This document shows, in pieces, positions 44,977 through 55,945 of a stretch of DNA of 64,000 nucleotides. How positions within the stretch are numbered: the stretch's first letter is position 1; every line of letters begins with the position of its first letter. Source of the stretch: Amorphophallus konjac (lineage: Eukaryota > Streptophyta > Magnoliopsida > Alismatales > Araceae); the NCBI GenBank assembly GCA_022559845.1, contig CM040126.1:46742458-46806457 (forward strand). Reading direction: 5' to 3'. The notes under the pieces were generated by a model. It saw only the letters and a program-made list of their open reading frames with translations, was not told the DNA's origin and did not search any database. Made by a program: the position numbers and the translations under genes.

Positions 44977-46476
44977 TTGAGATCGATTGCTCAAGAGTTT
45001 CCCGGTGGGTTTTTCAAGTTTGAAATGCCGCCAAGATGGAGTTCTTGGCGTTCTACCCAAGGTGAAGCTAGCCGTCAACGGCAAGCAGCCCCGGCTCCTC
45101 CATCTCAGCAAGCTCCTCCTCTACCTCGAGCACCTTTACCTCCACGTCCTATTATCGACCCTCGCTTGGTTGACTTTGATGAGGTGAATGAGCTCTTCCC
45201 GAATTTGTGCGCTCTTTTTGAGGTTCATGACGGTTGGATGGATTTTGTTACCCGGTGCAATATGTATTATCCTCGGTTGGTGCAGCAGTTCTATGGCTTT
45301 TTAGTTGTGAGAAATGACCAGTTATACACCACGGTTGAGGGTGTGGAGCTTCATATCACTCCGGAGTTATTTCAGCAGGCCCTAGGAGTATCCGCCATGG
45401 GTGCAGATAGGGCATATGGTTTTGGTGAAGTTCCAGCAACATTTACTGCTATGACCAGCTGTGAGTATGTACACGGTGTGAGCAATTTGATCAAGCTAAA
45501 TGCCAATCATTTTCCTCCAATACAGCGAGTCCTGCACCACATGTTTACATCATTGATTTATCCCAAAGTGGGCGGTCGGGATGAGGTTATAGAGGTTCAT
45601 CGATTTCTATTCTATCATGTTATGAATGGTATTCAAATCAATATGGGTCGGCTCATGACTGATCTGATTGGAACCTATCGTACCTACCTCCGGCGGTCTC
45701 TTCCCTATGCTTCACAGTTGACCGGAGTCTTTATTCATGCCGGGATTAATGTGGCAGATGAGCAGTTCATCTATGTTCGGCAGGATGATGTGTACAATAA
45801 GCATAAAATTTTCACAGATTTTGGCTACTACTTTGGTCCCGACGGTGAGCTTGTGCGGGACATTCCAGTTTATGGGGAAGATGAGATCCGTGAGGAAGAT
45901 GATGAGCCAGCGCAGCAGCAAGGCGACAGGGATGTCCCCCCTCCAGTTCCAGCTGAGGAGCAGCCTCCTCCCTCGTCCCCGTTTCACCCGGATCTTGAGA
46001 TGCCTCCTCCACCCCAGTTTCACCATGGGGAATCTTCCACTCAGGGGGCCGGACAGCGCCCTTCGGTGGGCTACGAGGCTCTTGAAGGGCGGCTTACCGG
46101 CTTGGAGACTCGTGTGGATAACCTTGGGGATCGTCTCTCTACCCTAGGAGACATTATGGGCACTGCGTTTGACACCCTATCAGGGCGCTTGGACACCTTC
46201 TCTACTGCTTTTGAGACTCTCTCTACTCAGATGGCCACTCTCACCACCAACATGACTTCTCTCCGCGCAGATTTCACTGAGTCTGGCCAATACTTTAGCC
46301 TCTTGCAGCTCTCCCTTATTGGCATGCGGCGCCAGGATGCGGCTCGTGGTGTATCCATTGGTCATATTCTTGATCTCCTTCACAGTCATGGCCACCAACT
46401 TAGCGACATTCGTCGGCACCTTGGCCTTCCACCTACACCTCCTACCGATCAGCCCCCTCCTGCAGATGCTCCATGA
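44977..46476 (+). CDS. S1 extra ORF: plant-transposon-type protein with coiled coil
   Basis: 499 residues, intact although gag-pol has stops. A short Pro/Arg/Gln-rich start precedes a folded part at about residues 55-300. It has FDEVNELFPNLCALFEVHDG and YPRLVQQFYGFLVVRNDQL, resembling the 'putative plant transposon protein' domain family. An acidic and Pro-rich linker is at about 305-365. Regular heptads follow to about 440 (LEGRLTGLETRVDNLGDRL, LSTQMATLTTNMTSL). Sireviruses often carry an 'env-like' ORF here, but I see no signal peptide or membrane helix, so an envelope role is not supported. The methionine at residue 17 may be the true start. Confidence 0.8.
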   Translation: MRSIAQEFPGGFFKFEMPPRWSSWRSTQGEASRQRQAAPAPPSQQAPPLPRAPLPPRPIIDPRLVDFDEVNELFPNLCALFEVHDGWMDFVTRCNMYYPRLVQQFYGFLVVRNDQLYTTVEGVELHITPELFQQALGVSAMGADRAYGFGEVPATFTAMTSCEYVHGVSNLIKLNANHFPPIQRVLHHMFTSLIYPKVGGRDEVIEVHRFLFYHVMNGIQINMGRLMTDLIGTYRTYLRRSLPYASQLTGVFIHAGINVADEQFIYVRQDDVYNKHKIFTDFGYYFGPDGELVRDIPVYGEDEIREEDDEPAQQQGDRDVPPPVPAEEQPPPSSPFHPDLEMPPPPQFHHGESSTQGAGQRPSVGYEALEGRLTGLETRVDNLGDRLSTLGDIMGTAFDTLSGRLDTFSTAFETLSTQMATLTTNMTSLRADFTESGQYFSLLQLSLIGMRRQDAARGVSIGHILDLLHSHGHQLSDIRRHLGLPPTPPTDQPPPADAP

Positions 46477-46991
46477 GGCTTTGTTTTGCTTTCACCTCTA
46501 GCATGTTCTCTTTTGATCCAATGCTACTTGAGTCCCTCCTTCGTCTATCCCATCCCTTTTTGCTGTTGACAAAGGGGGAGAAGTAGTAGGTCAGGCTTAT
46601 TATCTACTTATGTATGTCGTTGTGTGGTTGGGTTGCTTGCTTGCATGTCATGTGAGGGCTGTCCGTAGTGTTAGTCTTTTGCTTAGACTTTGGTTTTAGA
46701 GTCGTGCATTCACTCGCACTAATGTACCTTGTTTAGAGTCGTGCATTCACTCGCACTAATGTACCTTGTAATGAAACTATGATGAATTGAAAGCACTGGT
46801 GTTTGAATTCATTTGTTGGCTTTGGTGTCTCATTTCATATTCTTGTTGCCTATCTAGTGATCTGTGCTACATCGTGTTGATAGGTTTGGTTTGGTGAATG
46901 ACATTTCTAGCACAACATTCAATCTGAATTTTTACAACATAAACCTTGGTGTGTAAGCCTAGCGTTTTGTCATCATCAAAAACGGGGAGAT
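46477..46991 (+). other. S1 3' untranslated region and polypurine tract
   Basis: Non-coding. A 28-bp direct repeat (GTCGTGCATTCACTCGCACT core) occurs at about 46702 and 46737. The polypurine tract AAAAACGGGGAGAT ends at the LTR. Confidence 0.75.
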
Positions 46992-47512
46992 TGTTGTATA
47001 TCTATCTCAGTGTTTTTGATGATAACAAAACCAAGGACCTTTGGTGGCTCTCTTGTTTGGAATCCTTGACCCAAGTATTTTTCACACGTTTTCAAGGCCG
47101 GATTTTTTCATGCTTTTGCTTAAGGTTTTAGCCTTCCGAATGGGCTTTCTAAGATCTCAAATGAACTTGACATTTCCCATAAACATGCATCCAATTCATG
47201 TCTCGATCTTATGAATATGGTTCTCTGGGCTAAACTCTTATTTTTCAAGTTTTTTGATAGTCCGGTCGACCTCCAGCATGACCCCGGTCGACCTGAAATA
47301 ACAGAATGTAATTCTCTACAGTCTGTCACAGTGGCGGTCGACCGCCCCTCAAATCCCGGTCGATCGGATTTCCCAGGGACCGGCCACCTGCAGGTTTCTC
47401 AGTGGCAGTCGACCGCCAGCCCCTGCAGGTCGACCACCAGCCCCGAGCTGCCAACAATTGTTGACTTTTTATCCTTTCGAGATAAGCCACTCTCATGGGA
47501 ATTGTTTAATCC

Positions 47513-47517
47513 CTAAG
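47513..47517. repeat. Target duplication of element T, left (CTAAG)
   Basis: Exact match to 49562-49566. The empty site is visible in the 5' LTR at 38294-38303. Confidence 0.97.
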
Positions 47518-48492
47518 TGATGTGAAACGAAATTGGGAGGGGGTGGCCTTCTTTTACCTTCTGCCCGAAGTCGCGCTATAGGCTCATGGCGCCTTCATGA
47601 AGAACGCGCTAGGATGATATAGCGCGTTCTCAGACAGCCGCCGGACGAAGAAGTTGGGCATTGGGGCTCCCATGGACGACGACGGGGAAGTGATTCACAC
47701 AGGGGAACACGTAGGAGGGTGGGTATGACACGGGGGATCTTAAACAAACACATGAGGGCCCTAAACATCGATTAAACTAACCTATTACTAGCTAGGATAA
47801 CTTGGTGAAGGTGGGAGCGGGGGTGGGCGACGAGGGAGAAAGGGGCATGGCAGGGCGAGCTAGGACCACGTAGGGTTTTGGCTGGGGCATCACACCCGAT
47901 CCCATCGCAGGACCGGTGCAACCAAGCTCCATCTTGATCATAGCAACATCGTTGGCGATGGTGGAGGGCGTCGATCGTCGGTGGAGGAAGAACGGAGCCC
48001 GAATGGGGCCTCACACCCGACCTCTTCTCAAGGCCGATGCACTCGGAACTTCGAACGTCCTCCGTGAAGGGGAAAAGGGGAGGATTAGAAGAAGAACGTG
48101 GGCATCACACCCGAAGAGGGGAGGAGGGAGGGAATTCCAAAGATTGGGGGGGGAAATATAGCCATGCTATACTCAACTCTTTCAAACACTCATTTTTTCT
48201 CAATTCATTTCATTACTTAATCAAACGAGATGGGGTACATATATAGGGGTAAGGGGAAGCCGAAACGACACTAGAACATTAATTACAACAGTGGGAAATA
48301 GCGAACATTGAAGTCATTGGGAGTTCCAAGTGCTGGGTAGTTGGGGCATCTGCAGTCGACTTTCTGCCTGAGATCGCGCTAGGGAAACCTAGCGCCTTCT
48401 TTAGGTCGCGCTACCCAAAGATAGCGCGTTAATCTTCAGCCCAGCAGCTTCATCGATCGGCTTTGGCCTGGCAGCTCGCTTGATTTCCATCA
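47518..48492 (-). repeat. Element T 3' LTR
   Basis: 975 bp. Sites GCGCTA-N8-TAGCGC, all 20 nt, at 47573-47592, 47606-47625, 48376-48395 and 48408-48427. TATA-like CTATATATG on the minus strand at 48238-48246. Confidence 0.93.
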
Positions 48493-48570
48493 AACCCCTC
48501 CACTTTGGAAGGTTCGTCCTCGAACCTAGAAGCTCAAGATCCCAGTCTGTGAGAACAGGCTGGTTCCCTC

Positions 48571-48582
48571 GCTCTGATACCA
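48571..48582 (-). promoter_or_regulatory. Primer-binding site, element T (initiator tRNA-Met)
   Basis: Minus strand TGGTATCAGAGC, two bases from the 5' LTR. Confidence 0.88.
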
Positions 48583-48584
48583 CT

Positions 48585-49561
48585 TGATGTGAAACGAAAT
48601 TGGGAGGGGGTGGCCTTCTTCTACCTTCTGCCCGAAGTCGCGCTATAGGCTCATGGCGCCTTCATGAAGAACGCGCTAGGACGATATAGTGCATTCTCAG
48701 ACAGCCGCCGGATGAAGAAGTTGGGCATTGGGGCTCCCATGGACGACGACGGGGAAGTGATTCACGCGGGGGAACACGTAGGAGGGTGGGTATGACACGG
48801 GGGATCTTAAACAAACACATGAGGGCCCTAAACATCGATTAAACTAACCTATTACTAGCTAGGATAACTTGGTGAAGGTGGGAGCGGGGGTGGGCGATGA
48901 GGGAGAAAGGGGCATGGCAGGGCGAGCTAGGACCACGTAGGGTTTTGGCTGGGGCATCACACCCGATCCCATCGCAGGACCGATGCAACCAAGCTCCGTC
49001 TTGATCATAACAACATTGTTGGTGATGGTGGAGGGCGTCGATCATCGGTGGAGGAAGAACGGAGCCCGAATGGGGCCTCACACCCGACCTCTTCTCAAGG
49101 CCGATGCACCCGGAACTTCGAACGTCCTCCGTGAAGGGAAAAAGGGGAGGATTAGAAGAAGAACGTGGGCATCGCACCCGAAGAGGGGAGGAGGAAGGGG
49201 ATTCCAAAGATTGGGGGGGGGGAATATAGCCATGCTATACTCAACTCTTTCAAACACTCATTTTTTTCTCAATTCATTTCATTACTTAATAAAACGAGAT
49301 GGGGTACATATATAGGGGGAAGGGGAAGCCTAAACGACACTAGAACATTAATTACAACAGTGGGAAACAGCGAACATTGAAGTCATTGGGAGTTCCAAGT
49401 GCTGGGTAGTTGGGGCGTCTGCAGTCGACTTTCTGCCTGAGATCGCGCTAGGGAAACCTAGCGCCTTCTTCAGGTCGCGCTACCCAAAGGTAGCGCGTTA
49501 ATCTTCAGCCCAGCAGCTTCATCGATCGGCTTTGGCCTGGCAGCTCGCTTGATTTCCATCA
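48585..49561 (-). repeat. Element T 5' LTR
   Basis: 977 bp, a few percent diverged from its partner. One site has decayed to GCGCTA...TAGTGC at 48673-48692. The other three remain recognisable. Confidence 0.93.
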
Positions 49562-49566
49562 CTAAG
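49562..49566. repeat. Target duplication of element T, right (CTAAG)
   Basis: Exact match to 47513-47517. Confidence 0.97.
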
Positions 49567-50413
49567 CTACCAAACTCTCCAGATATTGTGGATCTAGTCT
49601 AGGGGAGGCCTTGGACCATTCAAGAACCTATATAACTTATACAAGAGGGTTTGGAAAACCCTAATGCTCAAGGAAGATCAAAGGGAGGCTGCCAAGAGGA
49701 AGAGAAGGGATTTGGCACTGTAGACGTGAACGGTGCTCCGAGAGAAGTTCTTCATCCTTCTTCATCAAGTCAAGTGAAGATCAGCCCAAGGATTCAAGCT
49801 GCATCCAAAGCATCCAACCATCTATTAAGGGGGAGCAAATCAAGATTCTTCTATTGTGTTCTAAATTCTTTTTGCCTTCTTAAGCTTCATATGTGGATCC
49901 TGTAGTTGTTAAAATATTTCGATGTGTGTGGATCTTCCTAGATCCGTGTGTGTGTGTTTGTGTGTGTCCTCCGGTGTAGCTGTGTGTGTATTAAGGTGTT
50001 CTTACACCTTCGCGGGAACTCCTCTTCCCAGTGTGTAAGTGTTGTGTGTGGTTGATCTTGTAACTTTTTACAAGATAGTGTGTGGATCCTCACAGTCCGT
50101 GAGGGGTGGACGTAGGTTGCCGTTGTGGCATCCGAACCACCTAAAAATAGTTGTCACCGTGTGGTTTGTTCCTTTTCTTCTATCCCCATTCTGTGCAAAT
50201 TGCATGTGTGATTTCCAGTTCAGTTTTATTCTCGTTTATCCTGAATAATCCGTTTATCACCTTTTAGATCTTGCCTTGTCTTTTGGTTTCTGTTAACCTT
50301 GTCCCTCATATAGCATTCTATCACATATTTTATACAAAAAGAAAAAAATCTTCATTAATTTTTTAACACCCAATTCACCCCCCTCCTGGTTGCCATTTAA
50401 ACTTGGGACTTCA

Positions 50414-50418
50414 GAGAC
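50414..50418. repeat. Target duplication of S1, right (GAGAC)
   Basis: Exact match to 37768-37772. Confidence 0.95.
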
Positions 50419-50574
50419 CGCCAGGGAACCAGAGAGCAGAAACAACAGGGAATCAAATGGGAAAGCTGAGGAAAACACAGGGCAAACTGGGAAAAACAAC
50501 TAAGAGCAGGTCTAATAATCACTCAACACTATTGGCACTAGATTGTCCCACCGTGATCGCCAAAAAATAGAGGT
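50419..50574 (-). other. Element B 5' leader next to the LTR
   Basis: Non-coding remainder of the B leader between S1 and the B 5' LTR, containing the primer site. Confidence 0.75.
50545..50562 (-). promoter_or_regulatory. Primer-binding site, element B
   Basis: Minus strand TGGCGATCACGGTGGGAC, identical to the A site. It is 12 bases from the LTR, further than usual. Confidence 0.75.
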
Positions 50575-52207
50575 TGTAGATATTTGTGAAGTGGTGTGAT
50601 GAGGTGTGTAAGAGATGGAGGTGTGATGTGTGATATGTACTAACTCAAGCAAGCAATAACATCAAGTATAAAGCATGTGGGCATGTCATCTCAGTAGTGT
50701 AAAGAAATGCAATAGAAAGAACTAAACACACGCCGTGGGCGTGGAGCAAAGAAAGGAATAAAATAAACACACACCGTGGGTGTGGAGCAACTAAGAGAAC
50801 AAATGAAATAAGAAGAGATGGAAGAATATGATGACAAATACCCAAAGAAGAAATATGTGATCGCCACCAAAGCAAATAATGTAGCAAAACTACACTACGT
50901 ACCTTGGAAAGAGGTTGAGTGAAGCACACTCGCCCGCGGGAGAGAAAACCCAGGTGCAGATGCGAAAACGGTCCTGAGGCGACCACAATGCGAAAAAAGA
51001 CGGTCGACCGGTAGACCGCAAGGGAAGGTAAATGGTCTGGCGATGGCCACTAGGCGCACCCAGAAAAGTGTGATGTGGAACTTGAATCTCCACCCCTCCC
51101 GGCTGGCCAGAAGAGTTGGGCCTCGTGTAATGAGCTCTGTAGACTTGCAAAAGAGTGTAGACACAAGAAGGAAGGAACCCAATTAGCCCTGGAAAAGTGC
51201 AATATCTATAGCGCAATGAAACTAATATGCATAAAAGGAAGGGTGAATACCTGGGGGGTTGGTGGTTTTTTAACCCCTGTGGGGTGTGAAAATAGTAGGA
51301 GGATGTTTAAAAACGTGATGTGAGTGCAGAAGAATGTGGAAGAAGAAGAGAAGTATGCTATGATGATGCAAAGAAGACAAAGACTAAAAGAAGAAAAGAC
51401 ACAAAAATAACTTAAGAACCGGCTACTCCGTGGACCAGAAGACTCAAGGACGCAAACACAAGCTCTCCCTAGTTGGTCTCGCTCCAGAAGGCGGCAGCAC
51501 CTCGACGTAAACTCCAGAAATCTCCTCCTCAACCATGAAATCAAGGGCTCTATTTATAGATCCCCAAAACCTTGGGTCGAGTTGGAGGGATAATAGCACG
51601 GAAATATGGCTGAACTTAGATAAACCTCGAAGATAATACTCCCAAGAGTTCATAGAAACAAATAGAAGCTTCTGAGGATCAATACTCAGAGAGAAAACAC
51701 TAAACCAAGGACTATAGTTCGACCATAGACGGAGAGAGGAAGATCAGATAGAGCAGGACTCTCTATCTCCCCTAACGATCTTGCGATAGACCGCAAGGCA
51801 TGGAAAACGGTCGACCGATAGATCGCTAGGCTCAGCCGATCATAAAGATATAAGCCCAAGAAAACTGAACGGGACTCTCAGCCTACCTAGCGGTCTAGCA
51901 AAGGACCGCCAATGTCTATTAACGGTCGTGCGATAGACCACTAGGCCAATAAACGTGGCAAAAGAGATAAAGGCAGGTAAATCTCTGATAAAATCCACAA
52001 CAAAAAATCCTCATCAGCTCTTATCTAGGCCTAATAAGCCCAAATGACGAGAAAATAGAAGGAACTAAGCCCAACCAGGGAAAGAGCCCATAAAATAAGC
52101 CCAAAAAATGACCCAAAAGTGGCCCAATAACCGGTGAACAACTCGGGACATCATAAAATAAGATAAGGAGATGACCCAACTCATTAGTCATAAAACGGGT
52201 GTCAACA
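50575..52207 (-). repeat. Element B 5' LTR
   Basis: 1633 bp, TGTAGATATT...TGTCAACA, visibly diverged from 3625-5257. TATA box at 51551-51560. U3 B-type sites lie at about 51771-51948, several with decayed arms. Confidence 0.92.
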
Positions 52208-52212
52208 TATAT
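52208..52212. repeat. Target duplication of element B, right (TATAT)
   Basis: Partner of TACAC at 3620-3624, two C to T differences. Confidence 0.65.
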
Positions 52213-54165
52213 GTCGGAGATCAACTCCGTGGACCACGGTGACAGCCAACACTTTGAGTCCACTACCAGGGAGCACCTGAAAGATCCGATCATCTTCTCG
52301 GACGAAGATCTCAAAGGTGTGACCACCCCCCATTCCGACGCCTTGGTGGTCTCTGCGACCATCAACCAATGTACTGTGCGACAGCTTCTTGTCGACAATG
52401 GAAGCGGCCCCGACGTGATTTCTTACGATTGCCTTGTACTTATGGGTGTGGATTTGTCACGAATAACGCCACTGCAGACACCCCTGTATGACTTTTCTGG
52501 CACAATCGTCCTCCCCAAAGGGCGTATTTTGTTGCCGATCATGTTCAGGATCGCAGCGAGAGACGTGACATTCTTAGCGGACTTCACGATTGTACGCGGG
52601 ATGACCAGGTACAACACGATAATAGGGCAAGGAATCCTCGGCATCCTAAGGGGTGTCCCCTTGTCCTACAATCAGAAGTTGAAGTTCCCCACTCCTCGCG
52701 GGGTGGGAGAGGTCTGGGGAGACCAAGGTGAGTCAAGGAGATGCTACTTGATCTCGACTCAAGGCAGGGAGGCCGAGGAGACTCCCCCCGAAAAGAAGGT
52801 AAGGACAGAGGATCTAGGGCCTAGTGGGAGTACCTCGGCTGAAGATCTGTACCTCATTCAAGTAGGGGATGACCCAAGTAGGACCCTCCGCATCGGTGAC
52901 ACGTTGTCTGAGTAGGAAAAGGAGGCTTACACGAGTTCCCTAGTGGCCAACCAAGATGTGTTCGCATGGTCCGCGGACGAGCTCCCCAGAATCCCGCCAA
53001 AAGTCATAACCCACCAGCTGAGGCTGGACCCCGACTGTCACCCGGTACAACAACACAGGAGGCGTTGCAACCCCTAGCGACAGGCTATCATTAAAGAGCA
53101 GGTGAGTGAGAAGCTGTGCTGGGGACTAATACGACCTACCTAGTACCCCGACTGGGTCGCCAACGTGGTTATAGTCCCCAAGAGCAACGGAAAATGGTGA
53201 ATGTGTGTGGACTACACCGACCTAAATAAAGCCACTCCCAAGGATAGCTTCCCCATGCCTCGGATCGACCAGCTAGTCGACGCCATGGCCGGACATGAGA
53301 TGTTGAGCTTCTTGGATGACTATTCCGGGTACCATCAGATTAGTATGCATGATCCCAACCAAGATAAGATGACATTCGTCACAGATCATAGGCTATACTG
53401 CTACACACGAATGCCCTTTGGGTTGAAGAACGCCGGAGCCACGTACCAGTGCCTGGTCAATAACATGTTTGATACACAGATCGACCACAATATGGAGGTT
53501 TACATAGATGACATGCTCATCAAAAGTCTCAAAGTGGCCAAGCACCTCAAAGACCTGGCAAAAACATTCGCGACGCTCTGAAAGTACAATATGAAGCTCA
53601 ACCCGAGCAAGTGCACGTTCGGAGTGAAGTCGGGTAAGTTCCTCATATTCCTTGTAACCCATAGGAGAATCGAAGCAAACCTCGACTAGATCCGAGCAGT
53701 ACTGGAGATGAAACGCCCGGCATGAGTGAGGGACGTGCAATGCCTTATCGGTCGTATCGCCGCCCTTACCCGATTCTTATCTCGTGCGGCAGAAAGATTC
53801 CTTCCCCTCTTCCAGCTCATAAAGCAAGTGAATAAAGCACTAGAGAGGAAGGGACAGATCGACTGGGACCAAGAGTGTGAGCAAGCATTTAAGGAGCTTA
53901 AACGATATCTGACCTCTCCTCCTGTACTCTCCCAACCTTAAAAGGGTGAACAACTACTCCTATACCAGTCAGTAACCCCGAGCACTCTGAGCGCCGTGCT
54001 CACCCAGGAAGAAGACAGGGTGATGAAGCTGGTGTACTATGTGAGCCGTGCACTCCAAGGTCCGGAGTTTCGGTACTCACGGGCAAAGAAGTTTGCCCTG
54101 GCCCTGATTACGGCTGCACACAAGTTGCAACTATACTTTCTCTCGCACCCAATTACGGTCCTCAC
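52213..54165 (+). pseudogene. Element C: Tat-lineage protease-RT-RNase H
   Basis: One frame holds the protease (LLVDNGSGPDVISYDCLVLM), the pre-RT segment (DVFAWSADELPRIPPK), RT (ATPKDSFPMPRIDQLVDAM, MPFGLKNAGATYQ, YIDDMLIKS) and the start of RNase H. There is no frameshift but eight stops (52913, 53075, 53141, 53198, 53579, 53687, 53723, 53939). The RT wording fits Tat/Retand rather than Ogre. The end at 54165 is the S2 insertion, within RNase H. This is the oldest and most decayed pol here. Confidence 0.9.
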
Positions 54166-54456
54166 TGTTGGATCCCCTAGTTGATTTTGGTAGTTAAGTT
54201 TTAATGATGACAAATCTTGTGTGTATGTGACATTGAGAATGTTCATTGAAGAATGCTAACCAAGGAGTTCATATCTTGATTATCTTGTTTTGCATAATCA
54301 AATTACATGGTGGACATCATTTAGGAGTCAAAGGAATGCTTGGATGAGTACCTTGGGGTCTACCTATTCAAACAGAGAGTAAATGTCATTTATTTCCTTC
54401 AAAAACCATTGGTAAGACTCAAACTTCTCAAAATCTTTCTATTGGTTGAAGATTGC

Positions 54457-55173
54457 GTCGACGCACAGTTACAGTGCGTTGACCTATTCCTGCTTTCCAG
54501 AAACTCTGTCCTACAATTTTTTGGTTCTCTTGCGTCGACGCATCTTTACAGTGCGTCGACCCCTTCTTGCTTCCAGCAAGCCATCTCTGCAGGCTTCTTC
54601 TATTGCTTCGACCCCACACCATGTGGTGCATCGACCTCACCATGTGTTTTTCACGAAGTTTTCGTCATGCTCTTTACCAAGGAGTTGACGCATCCCTTGA
54701 ATGGCGTCGACCCTTCTTTGCCTCATGCTCTTCATACATGGGTTTTCCAAAATCTTAAATGGTTTCTGCATGGGTTTTTCAAGGGTCATACTCATTTAAG
54801 ATTTACACAACAACCTTGATAAATTTTGGTTTCATGATGCCCAAATATTGTGTGAATGCATGGTAAGTCTATTTTAATTTTTTGGTTGAGAAAAATTAAG
54901 TTTACAAAGTGCTTTCATGCACCTTGTTCATAGTTTTTCATGAGTATACTTCAGGCTTCCTTGACTTGGTTCAATGAGCTTGAATTCTATCTAATTTCCC
55001 TTTATTTTTGCTACTGCAGAAATTTTGGTTGACCAATATAGGCAGAATTGGCCAGACAGAATTGTCTCAGAGTTCGGTTGGCTGACAACAGGGTTTAGGT
55101 CGACCGATTTAGCCAGAACTGGCCAGTCCAGCCGTGTTACAGTTTGGTCGACCGATGGCCAACTTCAGTCGAC
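54457..55173. repeat. Paired GTCGAC palindromes, S2 U3
   Basis: Four pairs, each 21 bases start to start. The first three are in a GCGTCGACGC context and the fourth is in the GGTCGACCG context typical of S1. Confidence 0.8.
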
Positions 55174-55340
55174 CGTTTACGACGCACGTGCCAAGCGAAT
55201 GTGTTTCGAAACCCATCTAACCTGATCCATTTGGGTTTCTTTTCTTGACTCCTTTGCCCCTAGGGTTTTGATACATATCTAGGAGGGTTCTAAAAGGGTT
55301 TAGCAAGGGCTTTTATGTCTTTACATCATCTTTTAATCCC

Positions 55341-55350
55341 TCTATATAAC
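55341..55350 (+). promoter_or_regulatory. TATA box, S2 LTR
   Basis: TCTATATAAC, downstream of all palindrome pairs. Confidence 0.6.
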
Positions 55351-55876
55351 AAGCTCCGAATCTCAGATCTTGTGGAAGAAGGAAGAGGGCTTGGCCGCAA
55401 GTGGGAGAGGGAGAGAGTTTCCTGAGTGCTTCACTCTTGTTTTCATCTTGCAGGGATGTTTTGAAGTGAAGAGATCAAAGCTACATCCATTTCCATCAAG
55501 ATTCCAAGTGCCAAAGAAGCTGAATCTGCAGCGACGTGTTCGTTCGGCTTCGATCTGTTGATGTTCGACCCCCTCACCTTGGAAGCTTCAAAGAAAATCG
55601 TCTATAGGCCCTTCATCATATGAGGATACATTTCTCCAATCTTTCTTCACATATTTTGATGATTTCTATTCAATCTATGAGCATGTATTGAATATTTTCT
55701 TACTTTTCTAAACTCCGAATCTGTGTGTGTTGAACCGTCTGCGTACGGTTATGGGTTTATTGTGCTACGGTTGTTGCAGCTCGTGTGTGTATGTTTTGAT
55801 TCATTATCGGATCATGTAGAAGATGATGTCTCCATGTGTTTCGAGCGTAAGTTCCGTACACTTCAATTCGAAGCGA

Positions 55877-55945
55877 GTGGATCCTCACCGTTTCGGTGAG
55901 GGGTGGACGTAGGGAGCCCGTTGTGGTCCCTAACCACCTAAAAAA
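55877..55945 (+). other. Conserved structured block in S2 LTR
   Basis: A CCTCACCG...CGGTGAGG hairpin, then GGTGGACGTAGG, then a GGGA...TCCC stem and CCACCTAAAAA. Counterpart of 38817-38880. Confidence 0.55.

Larger units (their letters stand above)
47518..49561 (-). mobile_element. Element T: TRIM-like non-autonomous LTR element
   Basis: LTRs 47518-48492 (975 bp) and 48585-49561 (977 bp), TG...CA, enclose only 92 bp. The internal part contains a minus-strand tRNA-Met primer site (48571-48582) and a purine tract (minus sense AAGTGGAGGGG, 48495-48505) and nothing else. No coding capacity. Classic TRIM LTRs are far shorter, so this is an unusually long-LTR version. It must use proteins of another element. 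Confidence 0.95.
37773..50413 (+). mobile_element. S1: Sirevirus-type Ty1-copia element
   Basis: LTRs 37773-39145 and 46992-50413 (1373 bp each once nested T and its target duplication are removed). Primer site at 39148, gag-pol 39210-44192, extra ORF 44977-46476, polypurine tract before 46992, perfect GAGAC duplications. The gag wording, two zinc knuckles, copia domain order (PR-INT-RT-RH) and an extra ORF after pol fit the Sirevirus (Maximus/SIRE) lineage. Confidence 0.95.
46992..50413 (+). repeat. S1 3' LTR, split by element T
   Basis: 46992-47517 and 49567-50413. Compared with the 5' LTR, several changes fall inside the palindromes and are C to T or G to A (for example GTCGACC to GTCGATC at 47360). 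Confidence 0.93.
3625..52207 (-). mobile_element. Element B: degenerate Ogre-like Ty3-gypsy element, split by A and S1
   Basis: Two 1633-bp LTRs (3625-5257 and 50575-52207) start TGTAGATATT and end TGTCAACA. The primer site at 50545-50562 and gag-to-integrase order show minus-strand orientation. Its own sequence is 3625-12000, 32985-37772 and 50414-52207; the rest is nested insertion. It is homologous to A across gag, protease, G-patch, RT, RNase H, integrase and non-coding blocks. Its reading frames are broken and its LTRs are visibly diverged, so it is older than A. Confidence 0.9.

Noticed and set aside
44977..46476. Envelope gene by position in a Sirevirus
   Set aside because: No signal peptide, hydrophobic membrane helix or furin-like site is visible; it looks like a plant-transposon-type domain plus coiled coil.
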